Origin: Turnera subulata
Taxonomy: Eukaryota > Streptophyta > Magnoliopsida > Malpighiales > Passifloraceae
Direction of reading: 5' to 3'
DNA: 64,000 nucleotides
Assembly (NCBI GenBank): GCA_028386065.3
Contig: JAKUCV010000947.1
Span: forward strand, 1 to 64,000
Below the pieces are notes generated by a model that ran no database searches, had not been told where the DNA came from, and saw only the letters and a list, made by a program, of their open reading frames with translations. Position 1 is the stretch's first letter, and every line of letters begins with the position of its first letter. Of this stretch, positions 23,018 through 35,339 are shown piece by piece. The translations under genes were made by a program, and so were the position numbers.

Positions 23018-23050
23018 GAGGGCCGCAGCGAAGCAAGGCCACCATCCTTG
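23018..23050 (+). other. Helitron 3' terminal hairpin and end
   Basis: GGGCCGCagcgaagcaaGGCC followed by accatccttg. This has the form of plant Helitron ends (GC-rich hairpin, then a short tail ending CTRR), but here the tail reads CTTG, so the end is mutated or lies a few bases away. Confidence 0.6.
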
Positions 23051-23518
23051 TTGTAATACATTATTAGGTATTAATAATCAAATAACTAACTAAATGGTTA
23101 TTCCTGGAAATGTGTATTTATTATTAAACCATTAATCGTTTCTTTCACGTTAATTTATTTTAAAAAATTTTTATGATCCAATATTTTTATGTATAATAAT
23201 ACTATGATTAAGAGTTAATTTCGATAATAAGTATGTCTCCCGAAACCAATTCTAGTCATCTCTGGCACATCCTCAGGCATAGGATTGTATGTACAGAAGA
23301 TACCTTAATTGGCTTTGGAATTGTTGTGGAGAAGCAGTCTTGATGTGAAAATAGAGTTGGCTTGCATGTTTTCCTTGACAACAACTTTATAGCTTACATA
23401 TAAGAAGTAGCACTCGATTATTAATCATTCACTGAGGACGAATATAAAACACTAACTCACGGGAACTGCTGAGCCTATGTGGATAAAAACTCTTTTTTAA
23501 AGAACGTGGAGTAACGGG
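23051..23518. other. flank between the Helitron and the LINE
   Basis: About 470 bp of mixed composition. No ORF, LTR end or other recognisable element is seen. It ends at the LINE TSD ATTACTTGTA (23519-23528). Confidence 0.5.
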
Positions 23519-23685
23519 ATTACTTGTAAATTCTGAACACAATTTTTCATCGGCACCTGAAAATCAAAGGGGAAACAACACAATCTTTCTTGACTAGAAA
23601 CAACACAAATGTCAAACAACACCTCCCTACTAAATCTATCATTCCAGATTCACTCTTCATTAAGGTGTTAAGTTTATCATCAAGC

Positions 23686-24214
23686 ATGTCATCAAGCAAC
23701 GAGGAAAAGACGAGGAAGAACTCAGGGCAAGGTGGATTAACTTCAGGAGGCCGGAGTATGGAAATTCAGTATGGGAAACCTACGTTGTTCTCTTAGTGGT
23801 CCAAGGATTACGTGCAGAAAGCATTAGAGGAAGCCAGGGCATTTAACATCTATGTGGAGAATATCCCAACGGGATGGATTGTGTCTGATGTTTACCAAGA
23901 AATGTCCAAGTTCGGAGTGGTAATAGATGTATACATCCTAGGGAAGCTTTCTTGGAATGGCATTCGCTATGGTTTCGTTAGGTTTGAAAAAAGGGGCAAG
24001 GTAGGCGACCCAATTGAGAAGATTAACACACAAGGTAATGCTATGTTGAATGCTAAGGAGACAAGGAATAGGAAGGTTCGTGGGGAGGTGAGCATCAGGA
24101 AGCAAACCCAGAGAGTGGCTTATTCATCTAGTATTCGTGAGGGAGTTTCTTTCTCCAAGGCGGTGGGTGCTGCTTCATATTTCCGCAATCCAGTCATCTC
24201 ACCAGTGCTAAGGA
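23686..24214 (+). pseudogene. LINE ORF1, part 1 (RRM domain)
   Basis: RNA-binding ORF1 of a plant L1-like element. The probable start is the ATG at 23686 (MSSSNEEKTRK). An in-frame TAG at 23794-23796 interrupts it. The RRM follows: RNP2-like IYVENI (about 23842) and RNP1-like RYGFVRF (about 23968). Then comes a basic stretch and SIREGVSFSKAV, a motif common in plant LINE ORF1 proteins. It is cut at 24214 by copia 1 and continues at 28920. RRM-bearing ORF1 proteins bind the LINE RNA for target-primed reverse transcription. Confidence 0.82.
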
Positions 24215-24388
24215 TGAACGAAAGTACTTCAGGATGTTATTACTCAGCAGCCCTGATGTGTTTATATTAACATCAGATGTACATTGTACAAGGATAAACT
24301 ATACAATTAGCAACTATAATGCAAAAACAATACAGGCTATTGTTATCTATCTACCAACTTATGGTTATCTTTATCTATAGTCTTATCA

Positions 24389-26532
24389 CTCCCCCTCAAT
24401 TTGAGGGTGGCTGAATCAGCTACACTCAAATTGCTACACAAACACTGAAAAGCTGCAATCCCCAACGATTTGGTAAAAATATCAGCAAGTTGCTGATGAG
24501 CATCTACATGAACCACATCAATGTGACCCCACTTGATCCTTTCACGAAAAAAATGGAGATCGATCTCCAGATGCTTAGTACGTTGAAGCTGGACAAGATT
24601 ATTAGCCAAATGAGTTGTAGAGAGGTTATCATAGTGAACTATAATCGGGAGTTGAGGTGAAAAACCTAACTCCATGAGAAGAGACCTAACGCAACAGACT
24701 TCAGTAACAGTGCTAGCAAGAGCTCGATATTCAGATTTAGTACTGCTACGAGAAATTGCCCGCTGCTTCTTTGCAGACCACGAAATCAAATTACCTCCTA
24801 AGTATAAATTGTAACTAGTAGTAGAATGTCGTGTGTTTAAACATCCGGCCCAATCCGCATCTGTGTATGTGACCAGAGACGTAACCTCTGCTGGATGGAG
24901 AAGAAGACCCCAAGTAGAAGTATCAGAGAGATAACGAAGAATCCCTTTGACAACTTTCCAATGCTCAGTTGTTGGACAATGCATGAACTGCCAGACAGTA
25001 TTCATAGCGGAGAAATATCAGATCTCGTGAATGTTAAATACTGCAAAGCGCCTACAATCATCCGACAAAGGAGTGTCATGAGTAATCGACAGTATCAGCT
25101 TAGGTTGCATAGGAGTAGCAGCCGGTTTGAGAGAAGAAAAACCAGCACGAACAAACACAAATTGAAGATATTTCAGTTGATGAAGCAACAAACCAGTAGA
25201 TGTCTGCAAAACTTGAATTCCTAGAAAATAATGTAGAGCCCCCAGATCTGTCATGTGAAGTTCTATCTTCAATAAACACAGTAATCGTTGAAGAAGAGAA
25301 GGCGTGGATGAGCAGTGCCTTCAGTGCTGTGAAAAATAGACAAAGAAGCATCAGAATTGCTGGCAACAAAACTTTTAAAACAGAGAAAGGATGCAAATCG
25401 AAAATACCAAGCACGCGGTGCTTCTTTCAGTCCATATGAGGCACGCTTAAGCTTGCAAAAATAATTTGAAAATTTTTAGATCCTCAAATCCCGGTGATTG
25501 ATGCATGTAGACATCTTCTTTGAGAAAACCATTCAAGAAGGCGTTCTTGATGTCGAGTTGACGCAAAGGCCAACCGTTAGAGAGAGCAAGTGTAAGAACT
25601 GTCTGGATTGTAGCTAGCTTGACAATCGGACTATAGGTTTCATCATAATCATTATTTTTTACTGTAACCTACGCGACCAACCTGGATTTGTGTTTTTCCA
25701 ATGAACCATCAGAGTTATACTTCTTGCGGTAAACCCACTTACACCCAATGAAGTTCACACCCGCAGCAGGCGGCGGAATAAGAACCCAAGTGTTATTTTC
25801 TTATAAAGCCTGGTACTCTGCGTTCATAGCATCACACCAATTTTTATCCTTAGAAGCCTGTTTGTAAGATTTAGGTTTAGAGGATGTGTCTTCTGTACGA
25901 GGGTTTAGGTGTTAGATAGGTTTATGGGTACCATCTCTTGTCCGAGTAGTCATGGGATGAATAGGAAGAGAAGGAAGGAAAGGAGGAAAAGGCTATAGTG
26001 GAGACGGTGTATCTGAAGCAGCTGAAATATTAGGAGAGGAACCCGGAGAAACAAGAGGGGACAACAAAGGAGAGGAGGAAGAAGAAGAAGATGGTAAAGG
26101 AGAAGAGGAGACGACAGGTGGTAGGGGATTCGATAAGAGAGGAGCAGAGTTGGATTAGGAAGACGGAGATGGCGATGAGATCTGTGCACTAGGTAATAAC
26201 AAAACGGCTGATGGATCAAAGGAAGATAAAGGTGGAGGGTGTAGGTTATCCAAAGAAACAGACTTAGATGTATAAGGAAAACATTGTTCGTTGAAAGTCA
26301 CATAGAGACATCGTATAAGGAGAAGAATCAATCAAAGGTTTAGAAGATTTGCTTCTTTGTAAGGGAGACTCATGAGAAAGCAAGGCAGATCGAAGTTCAC
26401 AGTAGGAAGGAAGAGGATTCCTAGAAGTCATCATGGTGACGAAATCTGAATACTCATTCGATAGACCATCCAAGATTTGCAAAACAACATCATCTTCATT
26501 AAGACCACGACCAATGGATTCTAAATTGTCAC
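24389..26532 (-). pseudogene. copia 1 gag C-terminus joined to RT and RNase H
   Basis: Read on the minus strand: gag (DNLESIGRGLNEDDVVLQIL) to about 26310, then a direct jump to the integrase tail and a Ser/Pro-rich linker (25950-26260). RT pieces follow ([28 protein letters not shown] near 25430), then RNase H (YTDADWAGCLNTRHST, SSTKSEYRALAST, LADIFTKSL). The join removes the zinc knuckle, protease and integrase core. There are several stops and frameshifts, and the YVDD box is not recognisable. Non-functional. Confidence 0.88.
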
Positions 26533-28152
26533 TGTAAATACCCAAATTTGACCCACTAATATTCTCCTAATTTAGATTTTGGATGTGCTCAAATCATAAG
26601 ATTAATGAGATGATTTGGTCCTTGGCTAAAGCACGCTTGGAATTTATTTTGGTAGAATGCATATTTTATGAATTGGGGTTTATATGTTTGAAACCTTAGG
26701 ATTAATGAGATGATTTAATCTTAGGATAAAAATATACTAAAGTCTTGTTCATTAAAACATTATCCTATTTTATTTATTTGGGCTTTCTTGTTCATTTTAA
26801 CCCGATTATAATGAGATGACTTATTTTTGGGTTAAAGATGAATTTGAGGACCTAAGTTAATAAAATATGGACATTCCAGAGTTGGATAGCCCATAAACAC
26901 ATTACTTGCAGACCACTTTTAGTTCTGATTTTCGTAGAAAACTAGATTTAAATCATCTTTTAATGGTAAAATGTGTTTTTGGTACGATTTGTGAATAAAA
27001 TGGGGACTTAATGTGTAATCAATCAATTAGGAGATGATTGGGGGAAGTACTAATCAAGAAAAGAGGTGATTCTGGGTTGACTAGGGGTTAATTACGCGGT
27101 GGAATCAAATGAGGGAGGAATTAGGAGAAACTGGGAGCAAAAAAAGAAAGAACGGGGAAATGCGGTGGTGCCGGTCGGCCATAGCGAGATGACTGTCGGG
27201 CCTGGCGACCATCCAGCTCATGACCGCCGGCCATGGCGGTCTTGGTGCCCAGAAATGCCCGATTTCCTCGATTTTCGCCCCTAATTTGATTCTACACGGT
27301 TTTGGCCCAGACTTTTCGCTGAATCCTTTGTCATCAAGTAGGTCTACACCGCTACACTCCCCAGAACACTATAAATAGAGCCTCCCATTCATATTTCAGG
27401 GGAGGAATCTCTCATTACACATATATCCCCATAAGCTTTATTGCTTGGAGAAGCTCTACTTCTCCAAGCCTAGAAATCTTTCTATAGGCAGAAACTCTGG
27501 AGGAATTTCATGGGTATTATCATCAAGGAAACAACAAGGATAGACCAAGAGCGGATTAAAGATTAAACTTAGAAGTGGAAAGGAGTTGGGTGGAGAACAT
27601 AACCCAATCCAAGGAGCTAGAGGAGGGCTACAAGAGGTAACACTAAACCCTTTTGTGTTTGTTATTTGTTGAGGATTTGTTGATGATATTGATGATGCGA
27701 GTACTTTGATGCCATGAACAAGAACTACGTGGGCTTTGAACCCGGTTGCTGGGGTACGTAGGTGGTTTCTAGTGGTGGAAACTCAAAGCCAATTATTTTA
27801 TTTTTCCTTTTTGTTCCAATTCAATTCCTCTTGTTTTCTTTGTGTGATTTGTTTCCACACTAGACACACTTGCACAAGGCATACTTACTTTCTTCAATTG
27901 CACAAAGTTTCGCTCCAACACGGATGGGTGCCTAACACCTTCCTATCCGTGATGAACCCCCGGGCCCATTATCTTTGGTTTGCTAACCAGCTGCTTTAAA
28001 CAGAGTCATTAGGATTCAAGAAAGGGTTTTTCCCGAATTTTGTCCCATAATAAAATTCGGGTGGCGACTCCAAAAATATTGGGTGTTGGTTAAGATGAAG
28101 GTGTAAAGAGAAAGGTGAGGTGGCCCAAGTGATTTTGGGTCAGGTTCTCATA
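26533..28152 (+). mobile_element. solo LTR of a Tat/Ogre-type element, TSD GTCAC
   Basis: TGTAAATACCCAAATTTGACCC...GGGTCAGGTTCTCATA, 1620 bp, with exact TSD GTCAC at 26528-26532 and 28153-28157. It is the same LTR family as 58939-60468 but in the opposite orientation. A TATA box (actaTAAATAGag, about 27369) lies inside. The terminal CACA has decayed to CATA. A solo LTR is the product of LTR-LTR recombination. This is the deepest level of the LINE nest: LINE, then copia 1, then this LTR. Confidence 0.92.
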
Positions 28153-28157
28153 GTCAC

Positions 28158-28692
28158 TATACTACGAACAGACAGTAGAAAAGCAAAAATAGACCTAGAT
28201 CCTTTACAGGACTGAACAAAGGCCGACCTATATTCCATGTACCTAACATGGACCTGATCGTGAAACAAGGCTTCTAGTGCTAACCAGTCATCTCTCGTAC
28301 TTTGATGAAGACCAGGACGAACAATGTGTTGAAGAATGTCAGGGCTTACAGTGGCAAAAATCCAAGAGACTATTGTACTATCAATCTAATTTCATTGAAA
28401 AAAAGCAGATTAGGTTCTGGTTGAGTATTAGGGGAAGCAGCAGGAATATAGGCTAAAGGCTTTGCATAGAACCCATTGACATGACCGGTTACCTGTTATG
28501 ATTGGAAAACAGTGTAAACAGACTTTGCCACACTAGGAAATTGGAAAAATCTAGAGTAGTAGGGACATAATTTTTTATGTTACTAACACTTAAGAAAGAA
28601 TGGACTATAGAGTGAAAAGAGGCTGAAGAAGAAGAAGAGGAGGAGGAAGAAGAAGAAGTTGTAGAAGAATTGGTAGAAGAGTTGTTGGACAT
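28158..28692 (-). pseudogene. copia 1 gag N-terminus
   Basis: Starts at the ATG at 28692, 36 bp inside the PBS (MSNNSSTNSSTT), with a long Ser homopolymer. The copia gag start follows (HSIVHSFLSVSNIKNYVPTT, then NFLVWQSLFTLF). It is broken by a stop near 28489 and cut by the solo LTR at 28152. Confidence 0.8.
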
Positions 28693-28919
28693 GATGAAAG
28701 GAGCACAGGCTTCAGAGGATAGAAGGAGGCTCTGCTACCATGAACAAAAGTACTTCAAGGTGCTATTACTCAGCAGCCTTGATGTGTTTATATTAAAATA
28801 AGATAGACAACGTACAAGGATAAACTATACAGTGAGGAAGTACAATGCAAAAACAATATAGGCTATTGTTATCTATTTACCAACTTATGGTTATCTTTAT
28901 ATATAATCTTGTCAAAGGA

Positions 28920-29693
28920 ATGATGCTAATACATTCTTTACCCCTAATGAGGAATGTCTTAACAAATTGAAGAAGTGTGCTTTTGGTGTTTTAAAGGATT
29001 GTACCCCCATTGGAAGGATCGTTGGTACTTTCAAGGAGCTAACTGGGGTGAAGGTGGAGGTGAAAACTTTTGGAGGTGAATATATTCTGGTTGCTTTTGA
29101 GTCAAATGTTGCCATGATTGATTGCATCTAGAAAGGTCAATATTGGTTAAGGGGGTATTTCCAGATGTTCAAAGTATGGGAGGAAGGAGATCATGCTATA
29201 TACCGTGTCTGCTGGCTTAATGTTTTTGGAACACCAACTCAAGCATGGTGTGATGAGTTCTTTAGCCATTTTTCAGTCTGGGTTGGCAAGCTTGTTCGAT
29301 TGCTCAACAATGCAGAAAATAGCCACAACTTGGAAGTAGCAGGATACAAATTTTGACAACAATAGGGAACCTATTGTGAGGGCATATAAAGCGTTAATAG
29401 AGAATAATTATTTTGATTTGTCCATTGTTGAAGCCCAACCATCACGTGCAGTTTACTCTGACGAAGCGCAAGGTGCCATGATTGACTCGCGGGTTGTGTC
29501 GTCCGATGGAGTTGATGCAGTTTTCGGGAATCAGTACAGCAATCCGGTTAATGAAGAAGACACCCAAGAGTCTACGGATCCTTTTGGAATTATGGATGCA
29601 ATAGATCACGTGAAGAAAGGGAAGATGATAGTGGAGGAGATTCCAACAAAATAATGCAAGGCTAGTGGTCAATTGATATTGGGGAAAGAGAAT
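28920..29693 (+). pseudogene. LINE ORF1, part 2
   Basis: Continuation of the ORF1 frame after copia 1: NDANTFFTPNEECLNKL, VLKDCTPIGRIVGTFKELTG, then a TAG at about 29129, KVWEEGDHAIYRVCWLNVFG, WCDEFFSHFSVWVGKLVRL. This is the conserved C-terminal half of plant LINE ORF1. A frameshift near 29355 moves the remainder (MRAYKALIENNYFDLSIVEA) to another frame. It is cut by copia 2 at 29694. Confidence 0.75.
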
Positions 29694-32600
29694 TGTTGGA
29701 AAGAAGGCCAATGGAACAATGCAGCAAATTTCCAGATTTGAAAACAAATAAGAACACTTGAATTTTCAATCAACAATCAAGATGACAACGACAATAATCT
29801 CACGATTTGTACACTTCTTTTGTTTTCAGTTTTTGCTGGAGAAGACAATTTCCATTCATTCTCACCAAAATATGTACAAGAGTAGAGACTTTATACATAG
29901 TTTCTATGTTCTTCACAGTGAACACGCTTAACATTTTCTAACCACAAAAGTAATCTAATTGGTTAAGACTCCTGGAATCTTTAGAACTCTTCTCCAACTT
30001 GTATTAAACTAATACTCGACACCTACCAAAAGTATATAATAATACATAATTTAGCATGTGATGGAAGAGTTTATCCTACAATATTCATAATTCAAAAGAG
30101 ATATTTTAGCAAACAGTTGGCGGGCAAACCTGGTTAACAGGATCAGGATCAGCTCCTCAAGTCAACACTCCTCCTTGATCCTGTTAACTCCAAGTTTGCC
30201 TTTAAGATACTGAAACTTGCTCTTTGGTAGACTCTTTGTTAGGATGTCTGCAATCTGTTCTTTGGAGCAGTAGTAAACAATCTGAACTTCTCCTTCTTTT
30301 TCAGCTTCTCTAATGAAGTGATACTTGATTTTTATGTGCTTGGTGCGCCCATGATCAACAGGATTCTTCACCATGGCAATGGCTGATTGGTTATCACAAT
30401 GAACCTTGGTAGGACCTGCACTTTCAATCTTCAAATCCTACAGAAGCTTTTTTATCCAAATTGCATGATTAACTGCAGCTCCAGCAGCCAAATATTCAGC
30501 TTCTGCTGTTGAATGTGCCACTGTACTTTGTTTTTTTGAGCACCAAGCAAATGCAGTTGATCCAAGCATGAAAACAAATCCGGTAGTGCTCTTCATATCA
30601 TCAACACTTCCTGCCCAATCACTATCACAATAAGCTTCAATCTTCAACTCCTCATTGACTCCAAAAAATAGGCCATAATCTAAAGTTCCATTCAAGTATC
30701 TCATCACCCTCTTTGTAGCTCCAGCATGACTGAGTTTAGGATTGTGTAGAAATCTGGAGAGCAAATTTGCAGCAAACATTAGATCAGGCCTAGTTGCAGT
30801 CAAGTACATCAAGCTCCCAACAAAGCTTCTGTATTCTTTCTCACCTGCAGCAACTTCATCAACATTTTTGCTAAGCTTCACATTTAACTCCAGTGGAACA
30901 GTAACATGCTTGCAAGCCTCCATTTTGAACCTTTTTAACACTTCACCTGCATATTTGGTTTGGCATACAAAGATGCCAGATTCTGATTGTATCACTTCCA
31001 GCCCCAAAAAGTACTTCATTAGGCCTAGATCAGACATTTCAAACTCCTTTTCCATGTCTTCCTTAAGGGCTGAAACCAATTCTGGATTGCTACCTGTTAC
31101 TAACAAATCATCAACATAAATTGAGACCACCAACAAACTTGAATCTGCAGCAACTTTCACATAAAGAGTAGGTTCTGTTTCACTTTTTTTGAAGTCCTGT
31201 TTCTCCAAATGATCATTGATGCAGCTGTACCAAGCTCTAGGGGCTTGCTTTAAACCATACAATGCCTTCTTTAACTTGTACACCCATTGGTCTTTGCCTG
31301 AAACTATAAATCCATGAGGTTGCTCCACATAAATTTCTTCATCAAGGCTCCCATTCAAGAATGCTGACTTGACATCGAGATGGAAGATTTTCCATTTGAA
31401 TTGAGCAGTAAGAGCAATTAGAAGCCTTATAGTGTCAAGCCTAGCTACTGGTGCAAAAGTCTCCAAGTAGTCTAAACCAAATTGTTGTGCATATCCCTTG
31501 ACAACCAGCCTTGCTTTGTACCTGGAAATTGATCCATCAGGATTCATTTTTGTTCTGAAAATCCACTTGACACCAATCACAGACTTGTTGGCAGGTTTCT
31601 CAACTAATTCCCAGGTATTGTTCTTGTTGATCATAGCAAGCTCCTCCTCCATAGCTAGCTTCCAATGGTTCATCTTCAATGCTTCTTCATAATTTTTAGG
31701 TTCCATTGATGCCATGTTACAAGTTTCATATATCTCTGAAAGCTTCTTGAACTTTGTTGGTGGAGCATTAGAATCATAATCTATCAAATCTTCGTTCTCC
31801 TTTTCAGACTCTAGCATAGAATCATGCTGGAATTTGTTCTCCACTTCTCTTTTGCTCCAGTTCCAGAAAGTATTTTCATCAACTTTGATGTCTCTGGTGG
31901 TCACTACTTTCTCTGACTCCAGCAAAAACACCCTGTAGCCTTTTGATTGTGAGCTGCAACCAAAGAAGAGACCTTTCTGTGACTTTGGCTCCAATTTACT
32001 CCTCTTCTCAACAGGAACATGCACATAGCATATTGAGCCAAAGACCTTGAGGTGCTTTACAGTGGGTTTAGTACCACTCCATGCCTCTATTGGTGTTGAG
32101 TCTTGGAGTGATTTTGTGGGCAACCTGTTCAACAAGTAGACTGCCATATAGGCAGCCTCAGCCCAAAATTTCTGTGGCATCTCTTTCTTTGCAAGAAGGC
32201 ACCGAACCATTTCCACTATTGTCCTGTTTTTCCTCTCAACAACTCCATTCTGTTGAGGGGAATAAGCAACTGTCAATTGGCGTTGAATCCCTTCCTGTTC
32301 ACAGAACTTGTTAAATTCACCTGAGACAAACTCCATCCCTCGATCTGATCTCAAAGCTTTTAGCTTGCAGCCACTTTGTGCCTCCACCAATGCTTTGAAT
32401 TTCTTGAATATGCTAAAAGCTTCAGACTTCATTCTCAGAAAATAAATCCATGTCATCCTTGTATAATCATCAACAAACAACATAAAATACTTATTATTAT
32501 TCAAAGACAAGGTTTGCATTGGTCCACATAGGTCAGTGTGAACTAATGCTAACTTTTCAGTGGCTCTCCATGATGCATTTCCAGGAAAAGATTTCCTGGT

Positions 32601-34747
32601 TTGCTTTCCTTTCTGACAAGCCTCACAAATTTTCACATTTTCAGTAATAGGAGGCAAGTCTTTAATCAATCCATTTTTTGAGGCAATCCTTAGAGAATGT
32701 AGGTTAACATGCCCACATCTCCTATGCCATAAATCACTTTCATCAGCTCTGCAAACATAAGCTTCATCACAATTATCATAGATTATAGGAAAGCTATTGT
32801 TCCTCATTTTCACCTCACATATCAATTTTCCAGAGCCATCAGAAATAGCACAACAATCATCCCTAAATGTCACTGAATATCCATTCTTCATCAATTGTGG
32901 AACACTAAGCAAATTTTGTTTTAAATTAGGAACCAGAAGCATATTTCTAATGTATTTCGTACCTCCATTGATGTTGATTGCAACTGTGCCTTTTCCAACT
33001 GAAACTATTTGGCTCCCATCTGTAGTTTTTACCGGAACCTTGATTGAAGTGTCCAATTGGCAGAAAATATTTGAGTCTCCAGCCATATGACTTGTACAGC
33101 CACTGTCTACATACCATGTTTCAAGTGAAGATGAGTAATCTAAATTTCCTGCCATGAAAACAAACTCATTATCATTACTAGTTTCAGCTAGCTTAGCTTG
33201 CTGCTGTTGAGGTGCAGGTGGAGGTTGTTGTTGCATAGTTTCTGATGCTGAGCTTTGTCCCTTTTGATTGTTTTGTGACTGTTTTGCTCTACAAAAATTC
33301 TCAATATGCCCAATTTTCTTGCAGAAATTGCATTGCTTGGTCTCCCAGCATCTGACTTCTGCATGATTAGACTTGCCACAATGTTTACATGTTGGAAAGG
33401 TCATCTGTGCTTCTGTAACAGTGGCTTTTCCTTCTTGATTTTTGCATCCTGACTTGCCTTGAAACTTCTTAGAGCTCTCTGAACTTAGCTTCTGGCTTTG
33501 CCTCACTTGGAATGCACTTTCAACATCTTCTTCTGTTGTTTTGCTTTTTCTCTATTCATGGGCTTGCAATGAACCAACAAGCTCTGGAATTGACATCTTA
33601 GTGATGTCTTTAGACTCCTCAATGGCTGCTACTCTTGCCTCAAATTTATCTGTCACAGTGTTGAGTATTTTCTCTACCACCTTCAAGTCTGGAACACTTT
33701 CTCCATAAAGCTTCATTTGATTGACCAGCCCCTGAATTCTTGATGAATACTCCTTGATAGATTTTGTTTCCTTCATCTTTAGCATCTCAAACTCTCTTCT
33801 CAATGTCTGCAAACGAATTTGTCTTGCCTTTGCAGAGCCTTGGTACTATTTTTGTAAAATCTCCCATGCTTCCTTTGCTGTAGTTGCTCCAACGATCAAT
33901 GGAAAAACCTCCTCTGAAACAAGAGAGATGATATAAGATATAGCAGCATTATGTTTCTACAAATCATCATTGTATGTCTTAAGTTGATTAAGAGAAAGAC
34001 TTTCAATGTCTTCCTGCTCATTGAAACCTTTCTCCACCATGTCCCACAAACCGTTCGCAACAAAGAAGGCTTTCATACGAACAACCCAATATTCATAATT
34101 TTCTCCCGTGAAAGTTGGAAGCGTAGGAAGGTTTGAATTGGTGCGATTTCTGGAAGCCATTTAGACAAAGGGCAAGTTTTGTGATAAAGGTAATGAAGAG
34201 ATAAGGGTTGAGACAAGTTTCAATCCAAAAAATGGCAGTAGAAGTCCCGTAAGAAGAGGGCTCCGCTACCAATTGTTGGAAAGAAGGCCAATGGAACAAT
34301 GCAGCAAATTTCCGGATTTCAAAACAAACAAGAACACTTGAATTTTCAATCAACAATCAAGATGACAACGACAATAATCTCACGATTTGCACACTTCTTT
34401 TGTTTTCAGTTTTTGCTGGAGAAGACAATTTCCATTCATTCTCACCAAAATATGTACAAGAGTAGAGACTTTATACATAGTTTCTGTGTTCTTCACGGTG
34501 AACACGCTTAACATTTTCTAACCACAAAAGTAATCTAATTGGTTAAGACTCCTGAAATCTCTAGAACTCTTCTCCAACTTGTATTAAACTAATACTAGAC
34601 ACCTACCAAAAGTATATAATAATACATAATTTAGCATGTGATGGAAGAGTTTATCCTACAATATTCATAATTCAAAAGAGATATTTTAGCAAACAGTTGG
34701 CTAGCAAACCTGGTTAACAGGATCAGGATCAGCTCCTCAAGTCAACA
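29694..34747 (-). mobile_element. copia 2: nearly complete Ty1/copia element, TSD AGAAT
   Basis: 474-bp LTRs at 29694-30167 and 34274-34747, TSD AGAAT exact at 29689-29693 and 34748-34752. I count about 11 differences between the LTRs, roughly 2 percent. PBS TGGTAGCGGAGCC is the complement of 34259-34271. The gag-pol frame on the minus strand spans 34160-30162 with only four in-frame stops and no frameshift seen, making this the best preserved autonomous-type element of the window. Confidence 0.95.
30162..34160 (-). pseudogene. copia 2 gag-pol polyprotein with four nonsense codons
   Basis: Starts at the ATG at 34160 (MASRNRTNSNLPTLP). Gag has WVVRMKAFF and a UBN2-like core. The zinc knuckle is CNFCKKIGHIENFC. 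Protease has WYVDSGCTSHM. Integrase has the H..H/C..C finger (LWHRRCGH, CEACQKGK) and catalytic DLCGP, SDRGMEF, NGVVERKNR. RT has WIFRTKMNPDG, YGLKQAPRAWY and YVDDLLVTG. RNase H has YCDSDWAG, STAEAEYLA and ADILTKSLPK. TAG stops lie at 33957, 33846, 33552 and 30438 (lower coordinate of each). At the first, third and fourth, a Gln codon is the expected residue. The 1022-codon central frame (33506-30438) is uninterrupted and all catalytic motifs are intact. It is inactive as it stands. Confidence 0.95.
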
Positions 34748-34752
34748 AGAAT

Positions 34753-35290
34753 AGTGAGGCAGCTAAACTCCCGCATGCAACCAAGCATTGTGGAAAAGAA
34801 CAAAAACACATATTTTTGTTAAGTCCGAGAATGACGACAGTTGGTGATAAGGCGACGCTTCGTGTGAATGGGGTAACTTGTGATACATTAGATTCTGGAG
34901 TGGCTTATACTGGGAGTAATGGGGAAAAACCATAAATTTGGTGCTTGATCAGTATGGACTGTTTGTGGCTCTTGAGAAAAGCCCAAAGAAGGTCCTGGAA
35001 AGGGATATCGAATTAGGCCAGTCACTTAAGCTCAGTGAGGAAAGGGTTTCGCCATTTGAGAATACACTGGAGGCTAGTTTTGAAGATACGACCTATTTAA
35101 GGGGGAAGGAGTGGAATTATCTTTGAAGGTTTTAGATAGACAAATTAGGATTCTTCTGGAAAAAGCAAAGCTCAATAGAGGTGCGAGATTTGGAAAAATA
35201 GCTGAAGCGAATAAAAAAATAGCACTTGTGGGGGGGAGGGTTCAATCATTGCACAGGTGGATTCAAGAGCAGCTTCGTAGCTTATTGGTC
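34753..35290 (+). pseudogene. LINE ORF1, part 3 (C-terminus)
   Basis: Sequence resuming after copia 2. Fragments in shifting frames (QYGLFVALEKSPKKVLERD; LDRQIRILLEKAKLNRG) look like a helical C-terminal segment ending near 35290. Several frameshifts. Assignment rests on position between ORF1 part 2 and the ORF2 start. Confidence 0.5.
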
Positions 35291-35339
35291 TGATTCTGGT
35301 TCGTTTCTCTGTGTGCTTCTTCCTCTTTTATGTTTAGCT

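Larger units (their letters stand above)
14485..23050 (+). mobile_element. degraded autonomous-type Helitron
   Basis: Contains a Rep/helicase gene and a downstream RPA-like gene in the same orientation, the gene content of plant Helitrons. The 5' end is placed by resemblance to plant Helitron starts (ataataaaaactgggttgct at about 14498). The 3' end is placed by the subterminal GC hairpin and ccacc block at 23018-23050. Both ends are approximate, because Helitrons make no TSD and the expected CTRR end is not intact. The 1.4 kb between the 5' end and the Rep start is AT-rich and shows no gene; the frame at 14676-15125 is a chance frame. Confidence 0.85.
24215..28914 (-). mobile_element. copia 1: degraded Ty1/copia element, TSD AAGGA
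   Basis: 174-bp LTRs at 24215-24388 and 28741-28914, exact TSD AAGGA at 24210-24214 and 28915-28919. PBS TGGTAGCAGAGCC (reverse complement of 28728-28740) abuts the 5' LTR, and the reversed PPT ctccccctcaatttgag abuts the 3' LTR. The LTRs differ at roughly 20 of 174 positions, so it is clearly older than copia 2. It contains a 1620-bp solo Tat LTR in its gag and lacks the zinc knuckle, protease and most of the integrase. Confidence 0.93.

Noticed and set aside
25950..26219. Leu/Pro-rich 89-codon minus-strand ORF
   Set aside because: Out-of-frame reading of the Ser/Pro-rich linker of copia 1.
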